A stretch of 64,000 bases of DNA from Isoetes taiwanensis (GCA_021234155.1 JAJEKV010000079.1:3754261-3818260), one strand, 5' to 3'. Counted from the first letter of the stretch, positions 32,520-44,800 are shown. Numbers and translations are program-made. The notes: generated from the letters alone by a model not told the origin.

Positions 32520-33530
32520 AGGAAATAGTTATTTATTGGGGCCAACTGATGGCAGATGCAAATCATCTACTGTAGCAAATCGTAAAGTTGAGCTCAATAC
32601 TCTTGATTCATGCATTACTTTGTAGGGATGGAAAGCTAGCATCAAGAATCAGAAGACCTAAAATGTTGTTTAACTTTATTCAAATAGTTCATTGGTATAT
32701 GATATTAGTAGCAGAACTCAGGCCAAGAAGCTGGGCAGAATAATGCAGTTCACATGCAAGGCAGTAAGCTTTACTTGGGATTGAGGTCTGAGCACAATCA
32801 TGCAGTTAATTCCTTGCATGCTTGTATATCACAGCCTCTTGTGTTATTCGCTCTAGCTGGTAGAATCCCATTGTTATAGATATTCCCTGCCTTTTCTATG
32901 CTTGTTACCAAGCTTTTATTTTGTGTGTAGGAGTATGCATATAGCCCTTTTGGTTGTATGAGTTTTCATCTAACATTTTGGACTAAGAATCAATTCCAAT
33001 AGGACATCTGACTCAATAATTCCATATGATGTAATGCGCTCATATGCTATGTAATAATATATCATAGACGTTTCAGTTTCTAGTAACTCAATCAGTTCGT
33101 TTCTCCTCAACATTAATCAAGCAATTTATGTGGCTGCGAGGTTGGGAATTACCAATGCCCATATTTGACACTGACTGATTATTCACCAAACAGACGGGGA
33201 ATAGGGAAGGAATTTCTATTTTATAACACTATTTTCCAGGCGAAAGGATAGCAACCACTTCAAATTGTCATCCGAAATGAAGATTGTGCAAGTCATTGGG
33301 TGGATATCTGGTGGGTGTACCTCAACAAAAAATGTCACAAGTTTCTGGGTAATTTTATCCTTTTTTCCTATCTCGAGTTCTGTCATTTACAAAAATAATA
33401 GTGACAGGTTCATAGGCTGGCCACAGGATCATGTAGATAATAGCTGCCCGCATGATCTCATGGAGAAGAACGTTTTATAATCGTAGAATGTGCATACCAT
33501 GCAGCACTCTGTTCACAATAAAACGACAAC
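32520..33530. other. No recognisable gene
   Basis: A few acceptor/donor-like sites flank short frames (for example around 33250-33350), but no family is recognised. Confidence 0.4.
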
Positions 33531-33532
33531 CC

Positions 33533-33640
33533 ATTATCAGAAGTGAAATGATTTATGGACGACAACCCATTATCAGAAGTGAAATGATTTATGGACGACA
33601 ACCCATTATCAGAAATGAAATGATTTATGGACCCTTAAAA
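33533..33640. repeat. 36-bp tandem repeat x3
   Basis: Three copies of a unit beginning ACGACAACCCATTATCAGAA, two identical and one with a single substitution. Confidence 0.95.
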
Positions 33641-33649
33641 AGAGTCATG

Positions 33650-35475
33650 AAGCAGCAGAAAAATTACATTACTACCATTTAAGATAGATAAAAAATTTTG
33701 GAATGTCTTACATCTTTTAATGTGAAGAGGTGTTTCCTCAAGATGCAAGCCCTTAAGCACCGAAGAGAGGGTCCACGCTTGTACTCTATTATCCCCAACC
33801 TGTATCTCTTCTAATGCCTACACATGTTCACATGTTATATGTGGATGTTGTGGGCAATGCAATTTTCTAATATGTATGCAAATTGTGAGGACATGAAAAT
33901 GGCAGTTGAAATTTCACTGATGTTCTTCCTCTAGGCTATGTTTGCCATGTGGGATCTCTGCTCATGTTTAATTTCAAATGGCACGTGTGTTTGCAGTGCA
34001 CAATAACATTGAGAATATAACACCTGTGTTTAAATTAGTTTTGTTGTTGGGTCCAATCAGGTTAAACACTTATATACTTATACCTAGTTTGGAGCACTAT
34101 GAATCAGAGACTTTGCAATTTGCAGCATTGCCTGCATCTAGAACGACAAAACAAAAAACATGCAAACATACCCTCAGGGCAATGGAGGGCAACCCTCCGT
34201 GCGCAACACCTTGTTTATTTATATGAGATATTATGTGGTTGTACTACATCACAAAATTTAGAGCTTGTTTGAGGCCCAAATTTAAACTGGAAACATTAAG
34301 AGCCAATATGTAGCCATGATTTATTACTACTAGTGGCGCCGGGCATACATACAAATATGAGTTGATGCAAGGCATTTGGTTGGATTGAATAGGTGAAGCT
34401 AGACAGAATGAACAAATTGGATATTGAAAGTTATAATGTCGTTCAAGTTGACATTTGAACATATAAAGAAGGTGCATCTATGTGTAGTGACCTTTTAATT
34501 TTAAGATACATGTTTTGAAAAGGAACAAAGAATGAGTGGTCAGATGATATCTTAAAGTTCTAGATGAACCAAATGGATATAGTCTAATCGAGCGGCCTCA
34601 ATGTCATGAATTCTGGAAACACAAATTATGCAGGTCAAAGCTTTAGTGTAGCATTAGTAAGATAATCAAAATCTCTTCTAAGAAAAAACAAGAATATGAT
34701 GCTTGCGAGATCTATTTAGAATCCAATTCTATGGCAATTACACACACAAATTCTAATTCTATATCGCACAAGTCTATGCAAACGCTCTTCATGCACTCAC
34801 CTTATCTCATGCTTATGCATCGAACTCTTCTACCTTTAGTAATAGAGCTCCTTAACTAATCAATCCTATTTGTCCTCTTGAAAACGTATCTTATTCTAGT
34901 TACATATCCTACTCTAGTTTGCATGCATTATAGTTTGCATGTATGCAACTTGCTATAATTGTTCGAAAGAAAGTTTTCTCACAATAACATGCAAAGGACA
35001 AAGGATTTACCTCATATTAGACCCTATTAGAGATGAGAAAGAGACTATACAATTTGTAATACTTTAATTGAAAGTGAAATAAGGAAAAGGCAGAGAGCGC
35101 TTTGCTATTGCCCATTTCTTGTGGTATGATGTAAAAAGCTCCATCCATCCATCCATCCACCCAGGTTTTCTTCAGATAGTTTTACAGTGTAGATCTTCAG
35201 ACCCATTTGCTAACTGCCTTCTTTCTGGTATTTTTGAAACACTTTGTGCTAGTTGCTGCAACAGATAATAAGGTTGTCTTTGTCGATAAAACACTGATAT
35301 ACTTCGGCCATAATTTATCTAGATAATCTTGTTCTTTTTGCCTCCAGTTATCTTTCCTGAGAAGTGTCTTTTATTAGTTTTTGTACTAACAAGAAATGAC
35401 ATGACAGTTCAATTGGCTAAATCCATTAGATTTATGATAATTCTTTAGATTCACTTAGATTGTGTGAGATTCCCT
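33650..35475. other. AT-rich intergenic sequence
   Basis: No gene, RNA gene or element is recognised. A (CCAT)n microsatellite lies at 35143-35162. Confidence 0.5.
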
Positions 35476-35477
35476 TA

Positions 35478-35565
35478 GTTCTAGAACATTGTAGCTAGAA
35501 CATTCTAAAAGGTTCAATGTTCTAGGAGATTTTGACATTCTAGAAAGTTCTAGAATGTTCTAGAA
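35478..35565. promoter_or_regulatory. Heat-shock-element cluster with a six-unit core
   Basis: Positions 35538-35565 read TTC-2-GAA-2-TTC-2-GAA-2-TTC-2-GAA with exact 2-bp spacers, that is six alternating nTTCn/nGAAn units, where three are enough for trimeric heat-shock factor. Upstream, TTCTAGAACATT at 35478 and further partial units make an extended cluster. No gene I recognise starts nearby, so the target could be an eroded TE promoter or an unannotated transcript. Confidence 0.7.
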
Positions 35566-35569
35566 TATC

Positions 35570-36650
35570 TAGCATTATGACAGGGGGTTGTTTTTGTATT
35601 TTTTTACGTTTTTTTCTATGGTTTTACTATGATTTGCCTGCCATATTGCGCATGGTGTACTAATTAGTACTTCTAGAGTGCATCTAGTATTTCCATGCAC
35701 CTTGTGTCATTGTTTTTTTTTTCCCTTGGCAATTCAATGGTCACAACATTATTTTGTTATGTAAAACACATTATATTATGCCCCTTCACATGCAAGCATC
35801 GAAAGCGCATAAAAGATTAGGGCTTCTTTGGGGGTCGTTTCATAAGGCGCATGTGTATGCCAAAGTTTAGGGTTTGCTGGCTGCTTGGAGCAGGTTGTTT
35901 TGCAGATGTCCCTCACTTCTGAGTCAGGACAAGGAATCCAAGCAAAACTGGCTGAGCTATTTCGTGTCCTGCATTGCCCATTACTGCATTGATCAGAGAA
36001 AGCCCATTTCGGCATCGAACAAGGTATTTTAGGGTTTCTTTAGAAGCCACTCCGTCCTTTTTGAGAAGAAGCCACTCTGTCCTGAGCTTGTTGGAGAATA
36101 TGGATTCAGAAACATTTGTTATGGAGAGAGTTTAGGGGATCCGTGATGCTGCTTCTTACTTTCGGATTTAGATAAAAACAACCAGAGGCCAATGTTTTTA
36201 GGCATTCAAGAATTTCTTAACGTGATTCAGCAAAATTTTGCATGTAGCTCTATATTCTCCTGACAGGACCCACTTTTGTGAAGAACGAATAGATAAACTT
36301 TATGGAAGAGGTTTTGCAAAACCTTCCGATGGCATCTTTACAAATCTTCCAGAGTCTCGCCTATTCCAAACCTCATCGTCACACTCTCCTTTATTTTAGA
36401 AGACCTGGAACTCATGTATTGCAGAAGCACAAAACTTCCTGCATATCCTTTGATGTTCTTCCTAGTGTTCCCGCCGGACTGGAAGATTTATGTAGACATC
36501 GTGTGCCGCATTTGTCCATGGGCAATTCAATATCCCGATAAGCGTAATTGTATCTTAATTTGTTAGGTATGTGGCATTTACAGATGTAAGCAAGGTGTTT
36601 CTGCCATGTCAATCTCCAATTCCATACTTGCTAGTGGCAGGACGTTTTGC
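35570..36650. other. No recognisable gene
   Basis: Several ORFs of 60-80 codons exist on both strands (for example 36302-36541 plus), none with a known domain. This would be the transcribed region if the HSE cluster is a rightward promoter. Confidence 0.4.
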
Positions 36651-36668
36651 TCTAGGTGTTTCATGCAG

Positions 36669-37152
36669 GTCTTGAAGAAGCAAATGTAAACTCTAGACCT
36701 TCAGAACCTTTAACTGCTTCAACACGAACAACAGTGGGAGCCATGCCAATACTAGCGGCTACACCAACTGCAAAAGCTACACAAACCGTGGGAGCAACAC
36801 CTTCTGCAGCATAACCAGTACCAAATGCACCTTCCATATAATCCTAGAACATTGATGCAGCTCTTGGCAATGTAGTGCATAGAGTACAGGAACTCCTTAC
36901 TGGCCAAATTACAAGAACACTTGGTGTATGTTCATCTTTCAAGTATTCAATTCCATATACTTTGTTACTCTAAGAATGCCTTACAGCTATGCATGTGGGA
37001 CAAACTCCTGTAGGTAAGAAGGATGTTTTTTGCTGCTTGCAGATTTAGTATATACTAACATTAACTAACAATTTACAGGCTGATTCAATAGTTAATCCAG
37101 GATCTGCAGTTTTTATTAATCCAAATAAGCCAAATCCTGTCATGGTGCAGGT
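36669..37152 (+). pseudogene. Eroded multi-exon gene remnant
   Basis: A frame after a CAG acceptor reads LEEANVNSRPSEPLTAS and continues through a Thr/Ala-rich stretch to VHRVQELLTGQI, broken by at least two stops. A second exon-like piece near 37080-37149 (ADSIVNPGSAVFINPNKPN) has an acceptor and donor. No family is recognised. Confidence 0.4.
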
Positions 37153-37394
37153 TGTTACATGATTGTTATGTCATGGTGTCAGACTGATTTCTCCAATTAC
37201 GGTTATGAATTGTTGTTAAATCCTCCAGGAGGAGACGTTAATATTCTTAATCTTGGCACATGTGAAGCCATTCAGAAACTAGGAGATTGCATACACATTG
37301 CTTGTATATCTCAGATGCTTTGCACTTTTCTCATATGCTCAGTTAGAGGCACATTTTGTTTTCTTATACACAACTGTTGTGGACATGCTTCCTG

Positions 37395-37545
37395 CTACAA
37401 GCCATTGTTTTCCAACTTTGTTTTCTAACTCGGTGGATAGTAGAAGTGGAACATTATTCATGTTCATTTTATGCCACTTTAACATTGTTTTCCAACTCGG
37501 TGGATAATAGAAGTGGAACATTGTTCATGTTAATTCAATGCCACT
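37395..37545. repeat. Tandem duplication, about 70 bp x2
   Basis: A unit containing GTGGATAGTAGAAGTGGAAC and TGTTTTCCAACTCGG is repeated with minor differences. Confidence 0.85.
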
Positions 37546-37907
37546 TAAAGGGGACATTTGAAGGCAAAACTTTTTAATTAGAATATGTAATGGGTTTAAA
37601 TCCCCTAAAATGCGTTACTGAGATTGCCTCAAAGACACATATAGCTCAACGTTAAATTGTATATGCACATTTCTTGCTACCCTTATATTTTGATAAATTC
37701 CATCTTCTTCTTGAAACTAAACCCTGATTCGGCATATCAATTCCCCAAGGTCTTTAAGGTTTTTTAAGGTTGTTAGGGCCCGAAGGGCCCAAATTGTGTT
37801 TTACTATAACAACCAACACACAATTATTATTAGCATTAAGTAACGTAAACCATTGCATTCAACACATTTAAATTAAATCCCCCCTAAAACCCCCTTTGGT
37901 TTGGGTG

Positions 37908-38170
37908 GATATTCACACGAGGATTTACGTAGGGCAGCGAGAGCCCCTAAAAACTAATAATACATGTATAAAATTAACACCATTAAGTATATTCCCTCAA
38001 ATCTTATAGTATTTTGCAAATCTTGATATACCGCATACAAAAACTTGTACAAGCATACCCCACAAACGAGGATCGTTATGTACGGTCCAGATCAAGGAAT
38101 AAAGGGCAAATATGCCCATCTGACAGCTCTCGGTGCCCGGAGTAACCCCCCCGTGTGAATATGCCCCCGT
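37908..38170. mobile_element. Possible short TIR element (ATATTCACACG ends)
   Basis: ATATTCACACGAGG near 37911 and its inverted form CCCCGTGTGAATAT ending near 38162 could be terminal repeats of a ~250-bp element. No TSD is evident and the right motif is partly duplicated. Confidence 0.3.
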
Positions 38171-38274
38171 GTGAATAAGGTTTCTTTATATTTCTACAGA
38201 TTCCGTTATGTTTTATGAGATTGCCTAAGATTTCGTAAAAAAAAAAATTACTTTCTACAACTTTCTATAAGATT

Positions 38275-38622
38275 TTACGACTTTTTTTTATTATTCTCAA
38301 TTGTTCTAAAGTTATTTGTCTCATGATCATTCCCATATAAGGCCATAAGTCTCGACATCAATTCTTGAACTTGACTATTTGGGTCCATTAACTCTGAAAT
38401 GCCAACATTCTTGAACTTATGATTATTCTCAATTGTTCTAAAGTTATTTGTCTCATGATCATTCCCATACAAGGCCGTAAGCCTCGACATCAATTTTTGA
38501 ACTTGACTATTTGGGTCCATTAACTCTGAAATGCCAACATTCTAAAGTTATTTGTCTCATGATCATTCCCATACAAGGCCGTAAGTCTCGACATCAATTC
38601 TTGAACTTGACTATTTGGGTCC
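38275..38622 (-). repeat. Coding-type tandem repeat, about 130 bp x3, minus strand
   Basis: Three units encode a repeating peptide on the minus strand, each with MDPNSQVQ, LMSRL, ALYGNDHETNNFRTIENN. The amino-acid sequence is better conserved than expected for random drift within the two units that share a frame; the third has a truncation. Upstream in the same direction an ORF (38973-38749) ends in NVGISE, the same peptide that precedes unit 2. This suggests these are duplicated exons of one unidentified gene. Confidence 0.65.
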
Positions 38623-38755
38623 TTCGGGGCGGGGGTTTTTTTATTCCTGTCAGTAATACGATTGCTGCTCTCTTTTTTGTTTGGGTCCCATAGGCCAATT
38701 GGTCTCCGTGGACGCTAAAAAATCTATTCTATTCTATTCTATTCTATTCTATTCT
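38623..38755 (+). mobile_element. LINE/SINE 3' tail with (ATTCT)n
   Basis: About 130 bp interrupts the third coding-type repeat after GGGTCC and ends in seven ATTCT units before GAAATGCC. The tail type equals that of the LINE at 6950-9178, but the body differs, so it may be a SINE or another LINE subfamily using the same machinery. Confidence 0.65.
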
Positions 38756-38973
38756 GAAATGCCAACATTGTAACCAAAGTGCAACATTGCACATTGATAA
38801 TGTTCACACCTTTGTGTACACTCCTTAAGAAGAATTTGAATAATCCTAGGAGCATCAAAATAAGCCCAACAACATTGTTGGTGGTGGTGGTGGTGGAGAT
38901 TGTGACGCTCTCCAGACCTATATGGTGCTTCTATCGTATAAATACGGGAAATTCCCCTCCCATGGTAACTCAA
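38749..38973 (-). pseudogene. Unidentified Cys/His-rich exon fragment
   Basis: The 74-codon frame has a His run then CCWAYFDAPRIIQILLKECT and CEHYQCAMLHFGYN, continuing into the NVGISE repeat peptide. It is probably the same gene as the 130-bp coding repeats. No domain is recognised. Confidence 0.4.
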
Positions 38974-39100
38974 TCGCCATGGAAGGCCCCCCGTCTAACT
39001 CGGACCACTTGTGATGGGCAAGTGTCCGGGTGAAGGGCACGGAGGTGTCATTCGTCATCCGCCTTCTATGGAAAATCCTATATAGCAGAAGGATATATAC

Positions 39101-39760
39101 ATGTTAGCACCTAGCAACATATATATAATAAAATATGCCACCACGAAGGGTGGCCCATCCATCAACAAGATGACATCACATAATATCAATATACATACAA
39201 ATGCATCAGAAATAAAGGTTCTACCCCTAGCTCAGACTCAAGGGGGTCAAATGATGGTCAAGGCCTCCGGATATCAACAGACAGAGTCATGACAATGGCG
39301 TTGGCTGACATAGAATAATGGCTAAGACAGTCCACTGTATCCATCCCTCCTGTGCACACTTTGCAGATAGGCTGAAACATGCTATGGCATGATTGGAGCC
39401 TGCCAGAGACGTAATCCCATGGAATCACCCCATGAGACTACTCCAGGTTGCATCTCCCCAGTCCGATGAGGCAGGAATGGGACAAGTCCCTTCCCTGAGC
39501 ACCATGGTTCCATGGGTGACTAGAAGATTGTGGAACCACTGGCGCCCATGCATTCGTACCTGACTTACCCCCCCAAAATCTATAGGTCGGCTCACTGCAC
39601 CTAGCGAGCTCAAGGTACCTGCAACCCAGGGGGTGACATACCCATACCGATTCTACAGGCAGTGATCGTCTATAAGCCTATCACACTATAGGAGTCCCAG
39701 TAGCCATGCTCACCAAAGCTCCACCTCCACTTCTCCATGGTATCAGTTATCTGATGCTCA
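39101..39760. other. Possible LTR/primer-binding-site relic
   Basis: TGGTATCAG at about 39739, directly after CTCCA, matches the first nine bases of the initiator tRNA-Met primer-binding site of plant LTR retrotransposons. A TG start could lie near 39100. No second LTR, gag or pol is seen, so this is weak. Confidence 0.25.
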
Positions 39761-41520
39761 ATCACAGCACCTCCACAGCCAGGTGGGATCTTGTGCACAT
39801 GCCGTATTTGTTGTGCATATTAAGCTCAAAGGCAGAGCATGAAATGGGAAGCTCTGTTGAGGAAAATCAGAGTTGTGAATGACGATAGACAACTGCATCT
39901 TGCATCTTGTAAGATTCAGAGATATCAGCGAAAATAACAGAGGGTTTGAAAATCTTGGGGCCACGGAGCCGTGCATGGGCTGCCTACTTCCCATGCCATG
40001 AAGTGCATAAGGCCATTGTCCAGTCCGTGGAGGGCCATGGAGTTGGATGCTTCAACAGAGGCCTTAGTAGATGCTCATAAATCATGCAGACGTTTTGCCA
40101 GAAAGTCATAAATCTATGGAGTTTGAGAAAAATCATTTGTTGCAAAAAGAGAGCATTTTATTGCCACGAAAATACTGTGTAATGTCGCCTCTACTGCTGA
40201 AAGTTTTGAAATTGATATCCCAAATGCCTGATACATCACGAAAGATGGTGATTGTGACTTCATGGACCTCCAAAGAAATAATGTTGCTGCCAAGATCTCC
40301 ATTGTTTTTAATAGATATTGATATCCCCTGTTTACTAGTTGATACAAAATGCAATGTTCTTGATTTCAGAGGACTAAACTGAATCTGGTCACAGTGGGAA
40401 ATGCTAAAGACGATGGGACAACAAGGATGGCACGGTGTCGAATGCTGCAACAGAGCAATTGTGAGCTAGTTCTGCTTCTTGTCCATGGAAGACGAAGAGG
40501 TGTTCACTGGATTTGCAGTCGATGGGTCAGTCTGACCTCTTTTTGTGTAGAGGCGGGTTTCCTAAAATGTTGCATGTGTGCTGCTTTTGCTCAGATCACT
40601 GAGGCGATTATCCAACTGAATGACAATACTTTGCTTGTTTTGACTTGCTCTGCTTTATACTGATTTGCAGAGGCAGGGTCATGGGCTTCTCATGTTGAGA
40701 CAAATCATTGCCTTACGGGAGATCCAAGGGGCATCTTCTGGGATTGTGTCTCTGTGACTTCTGGCAGTTAGAGAAACGACCTGTTGCTCTTGTTTTACCT
40801 TTGTGATGGTGATTTGCTTAGGCATAACAAACAAATACCAGGAAGAGTGCCCAAAAATAAGAGAGAATGTGTCTCGTACTAAAGATCCGAAGGGCATCTC
40901 TAGCACAAACATTTCACCCACAATATAAGCATGTATTACTTGAGTCTCCAAAGAACTGATATATGCTCCTTGCTTGAATGTAGACAGAGAATAAGAGAAC
41001 AAAATATAGGATAGCGATAGCAAAATAGTTCGATGATAACCCAAATATGACAAATAAGAATCTTATTGGGCTAAAATCAGAAATGAGAATCCAAGAAAGT
41101 TTTGATGTAGAACCAATTTTTTGCCTTCAAAACATTTGGAAAAAACAAGACATTGATCATGAGCCCAAGAGAACCTGGCATGAGGTGCCAGTGTTGATTT
41201 TTGGAGTTCTTGGCATACACCTTGCAGCAACAGTCCATGACTACTGGATGCTACAAGGCTGTTACAAATGCTCATGAATCAACAAAATAAGATGGGAAAG
41301 AACAAGAACAAATGCAAAGAATGAACAAAACAGAATCATATTGATGCTCCAAAAGGAGGTGCTCCAAAACGTGAGCAAAAGCCTAAACAATGAGAGGAAA
41401 TACTCTCTCTAAATAGTATAACAAGACCCTAACCTTAACTGATATCTCACCTACTATTGATCTAGGCTAAATCTAGACCATATATTGTGGGATCCAATCT
41501 GATATATACATGTGGCCTAT
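39760..41520. other. No recognisable gene
   Basis: The longest frames are a 105-codon minus frame at 40133-40450 and a 124-codon hydrophobic minus frame at 40679-41053. Neither has a motif I can name. Confidence 0.45.
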
Positions 41521-41934
41521 GCCACTCCATTAGGGCGGATTTGGGGTCTGAAAATGGCCTCCTATCAGCCATTCCATGTCATATTTCCGCTCCCTTTTTC
41601 CCATGCCACCTAGGATACCAAACTCTCATAATTACAGATTTGCTTGGAATATTCTTCCGGAATAAGGGGGATTGCACATTCATGGCGCCATATGTATTTA
41701 ATTCTGTTGGTTGTCAGACGGACTGATGCAACACGTGGCGCTTCTAAAATGCCACTTGCATTATAGCATACCGGCAACTCATGACGGTGTCTCTTGGTTT
41801 GTCAGATACCAAGCGTGCGCGTCACCGCCTTCTACATTTCAAAATTTGAATGTGTAGGTTGAAGCTTTGTATCAGATCAGACTTTCATTTCGAGGCGCTG
41901 CGGCTGCGCCTTAACCGATCTTCACTTCATCCTA

Positions 41935-42256
41935 GGGTGAAAGCATGCTAGGGTGTACCATCTAAAGTACTTTTTAGGGAGTGCAAAACTACCCAGAAAA
42001 GTACCCAGCACTGGGTACTGGGAACTTGTATAAATGTCACAATAAACAATAAATTTGGGAGTTAATTCATTTATTTTAGTCTCTAAGAGTATTGTTATCC
42101 TCGAGTACTATAGATTGACATGTTATTGACCTTCAATTCAAAAAATTTCGATTGATTTTAATGGAAAGAAAAAACAGAAAGTACCAGTTTTAAAAGTACC
42201 CAGTGTAGGTACTTTTGAGGGTTCCAAAAGTGGTACACCGTAGCATGCTTTTACCC
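41935..42256. mobile_element. 322-bp MITE, 4-bp TSD CCTA
   Basis: The ends are GGGTGAAAGCATGCTAGGGT and, inverted, GGGTAAAAGCATGCTACGGT, flanked by CCTA (41931-41934 and 42257-42260). Copies A and C of the host unit lack the insertion and show the continuous site (CATCCTAATAC in A), which proves the boundaries. GTACCCAGTG-like inverted motifs lie inside. Confidence 0.92.
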
Positions 42257-42689
42257 CCTAATACAGGCTTCCCGCCCCCTACAATTCGAAATTTGAATTT
42301 GCTTAATGTATAAAAGCATGGATTGTAGGAGAATGGACTTTTCGATTTCCATATGCACGTTGCAAATTTCAAAAACGAAGTTAGTACGGACGTTCGGCTC
42401 ACACGAAGTGAATTGTGTTGGGGCATACAAATACCACACCTTCATTTCGCGCCGTGTGATCTACACAGTATGGAAGTTGCTTGTTGTCAAATTAAACTTA
42501 AACACAAGTGAGGTCGGCACTTACGTGGTTTTCTCGAGGAGGGTTTGGAGTGTTTTTTTTTAAATCCCAAATTATCGACATAGTGTGACGTAGCATCTTG
42601 GTATTAAATAGTATGTTAAATTCGAATTATATCGGTGTTCATTTTTAGGTTAAACTCAAATCATATACGTTTAGGAAAAAGGTTAAAAA

Positions 42690-42780
42690 GGGAAGATATT
42701 GGATATTTAGGAATAAGGTTAAAAAAGGAAGATATTGGATATTTAGGTATAAGGTTAAAAAAGGAAGATATTGGATATGG
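42690..42780. repeat. Tandem repeat, 33-35 bp x3
   Basis: Three units of AAGGAAGATATTGGATATTT type. Copy A has two units at 5515-5585, so the number varies between copies. Confidence 0.85.
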
Positions 42781-42968
42781 CTCAAATTTCGAGATATGCA
42801 CATAATGGCATGTAATGATGGTTGATAGGACTGGAATACGAATCATTCCTACGATTTTCACGTCTAATCCAGCCTATATCTATTCCAGCCTAGATTGGCG
42901 CCCATTCTCCCCCCAATCTCCGCCCAATCTTCGCTAGATCCTCCGCCCAATTTCTCTAGTCCATCGCC

Positions 42969-43324
42969 ATGAAGAGATCAGCTACGGAAGAGCCGGAGGT
43001 GTCCTCCAAGAGGCGCCTATTACGGCTGGAAGAGGTGTTCCCTCCGCAGTTCCCTCCGCTGCCCACGGTTCTTGCTCTGAATGCCTCTGATTCCCCTGAT
43101 TCCTCGTCAGGCTGGATAGGAGATTCTTCAAAGAATGAGTGGTCTACCGAAGGAGAAGAAGCCGAAGATGATGAAGAAGATGAAGAAGTTGAAGACGAAT
43201 CCGCTGACTTCGAGGGGCTCATGGCGTTAGTTCATGGTACATGCATGTTTTCTTTCTTTTCTTAAGCATTCAACTAACGGTTATTTCTTATTTTTTTTTT
43301 GCAGATGGTGAAGCAGATGAATGA
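42969..43324 (+). CDS. Small acidic protein, copy B, two exons
   Basis: Exon 1 is 42969-43236 (CATG/GTACAT) and exon 2 is 43305-43324 (TTTTGCAG/ATGG), giving 95 residues: MKRSATEEPEVSSKRRLLRL, a proline patch, then Asp/Glu/Ser-rich sequence ending DGEADE. It has an intact start, unlike copy A. A basic, NLS-like SSKRRLLRL followed by a long acidic tail recalls small nuclear acidic proteins, but no family is recognised. It could equally be a passenger gene of a non-autonomous repeat. Confidence 0.55.
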
Positions 43325-43811
43325 AATTTGTTAGGGCAGAGCACCTCTTATTTTTTTTCCTTGTTCTTAGCCTCCAGCTTGCCTCCAGCTTCTTACCATA
43401 TGACTGCAAACCTCCGAGCTTTTTTGTTGTGAATAGTTGAAGCCTCCGGGCATTTAAATTTACAAAATGATGTTCTGATGTAAAGCCATACGGCCATAAA
43501 AAAATTTGAATGTAAAAAGTTTTTGCTTCTAATTCCATTTGAATACCTAACTTGTTTTTTTACTGTACATGTGTTACTACTCTTAAGTACATAAATCATT
43601 ATCCCTTTTCAAAGAGCATATTATTTTTCAAGAAGGATCACACCAAGTTTAATAGTACATATGCAACAAAAATGGAACACACTAAATTGTGATCGTAGAT
43701 CCACTTTCTTATTTGTTGTCAAATTAAAATTAAACACAAGTCCCTCATCAATAGTCTCCCATTTGCATATAAAATATCTATCATTCCAAGTTATATTATG
43801 TTTTATGAACT

Positions 43812-44500
43812 AAAATGGCCTCCTATCAGCCATTCCACGTCATATTTCCGCTCCTTGGAATTTGGGGTCTCAAAATGGCCTCCTATCAGCCATTCCACGT
43901 CATATTTCCGCTCCTTTTTTCCCGTCAGATTTGCTTGGAATATTCTCCCGGAATAAGGGGGATCGCACATTTATGGCGCCATATGTATTTAATTCTGTTG
44001 GTTGTCAGACAGATTGACGCAACACGCATGGCTTCTAAAAGCCACTTGCATTATAGCATACCGGCAACTCATGACGGTGTCTCTTGGTTTGTCAGATACC
44101 AAGCATGCGCATCACCGATTCTTGTCTTGCCCTATTTTCATTTAGAGTCCATGGCCATACAACCTTCCCGCCTTCTACATTTCAAAATTTGAATGTGTAG
44201 GTTGAAGCTTTGTATCAGACTTTCGTTTCGAGGCGCTGCGATTGCGCCTTAAAAGTTCGTAACCGGGATCTTTACTTCATCCCAATACAAAGCTTCCCGC
44301 CCCCTACAATTCGAATTTTGAATTTGCTTTTGTATAAAAGCATGGATTGTAGGAGAATGGACTTTTCGATTTCCATATGCACGTTGCAAAATTTCAAAAA
44401 CGAGGTTAGCGGACGCTCGCTCAAACGGTTTAATTGTCTTTGGGGCATACAAATTGTACACCTTCATTTCAAGGCCGCGGCGATCCATGCGGTATGGAAG
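43812..44500 (+). repeat. Repeated unit, copy C (5' part only)
   Basis: This matches the leader of copies A and B up to about the ATACAAATTGTACACC segment, with a short internal duplication at its start (43815-43860 repeated at 43870-43910) and deletions. It stops before the acidic-protein gene and leads into the region upstream of gene 1. Confidence 0.75.
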
Positions 44501-44800
44501 CTCCAAATGATGTGTGGATAAGGATCCAACCGACTCATTTAATATGCTCCAGTCTTCAATCGCAAAAAGGAGGTCTAAAAATAAGAACTTAGACCTCGAC
44601 ATGTTGCGCCTTGCGTGCTCGAAAAGTGTCGACATCCGGGCGGATGGCGTTTATATCCATTGATCCGTTGAGTGGCAAGAAACCGTCATTTGGGACGTTT
44701 CAAGTTTAGTCCGATTTTGTGGTGCGGTAACTCCGCCTCTTGGGATATTGTGAGATTGAGAGAGGATGAAGGCATTTGAATCGAATACTGATTCCTTGAG

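Larger units (their letters stand above)
41527..43590 (+). repeat. Repeated unit, copy B (with a MITE inside)
   Basis: This matches 4751-6480 over its whole length and is longer because of the 322-bp MITE at 41935-42256 and an AT-rich tandem block near 42690-42780. The leader, the two-exon acidic-protein gene and the 3' region are retained. From 43590 to 43812 the sequence is AT-rich and unassigned. Confidence 0.85.

Noticed and set aside
39735-39760. LTR retrotransposon primer-binding site
   Set aside because: TGGTATCAG matches only nine bases and no paired LTR, gag or pol was found. It is kept only as a low-confidence note.
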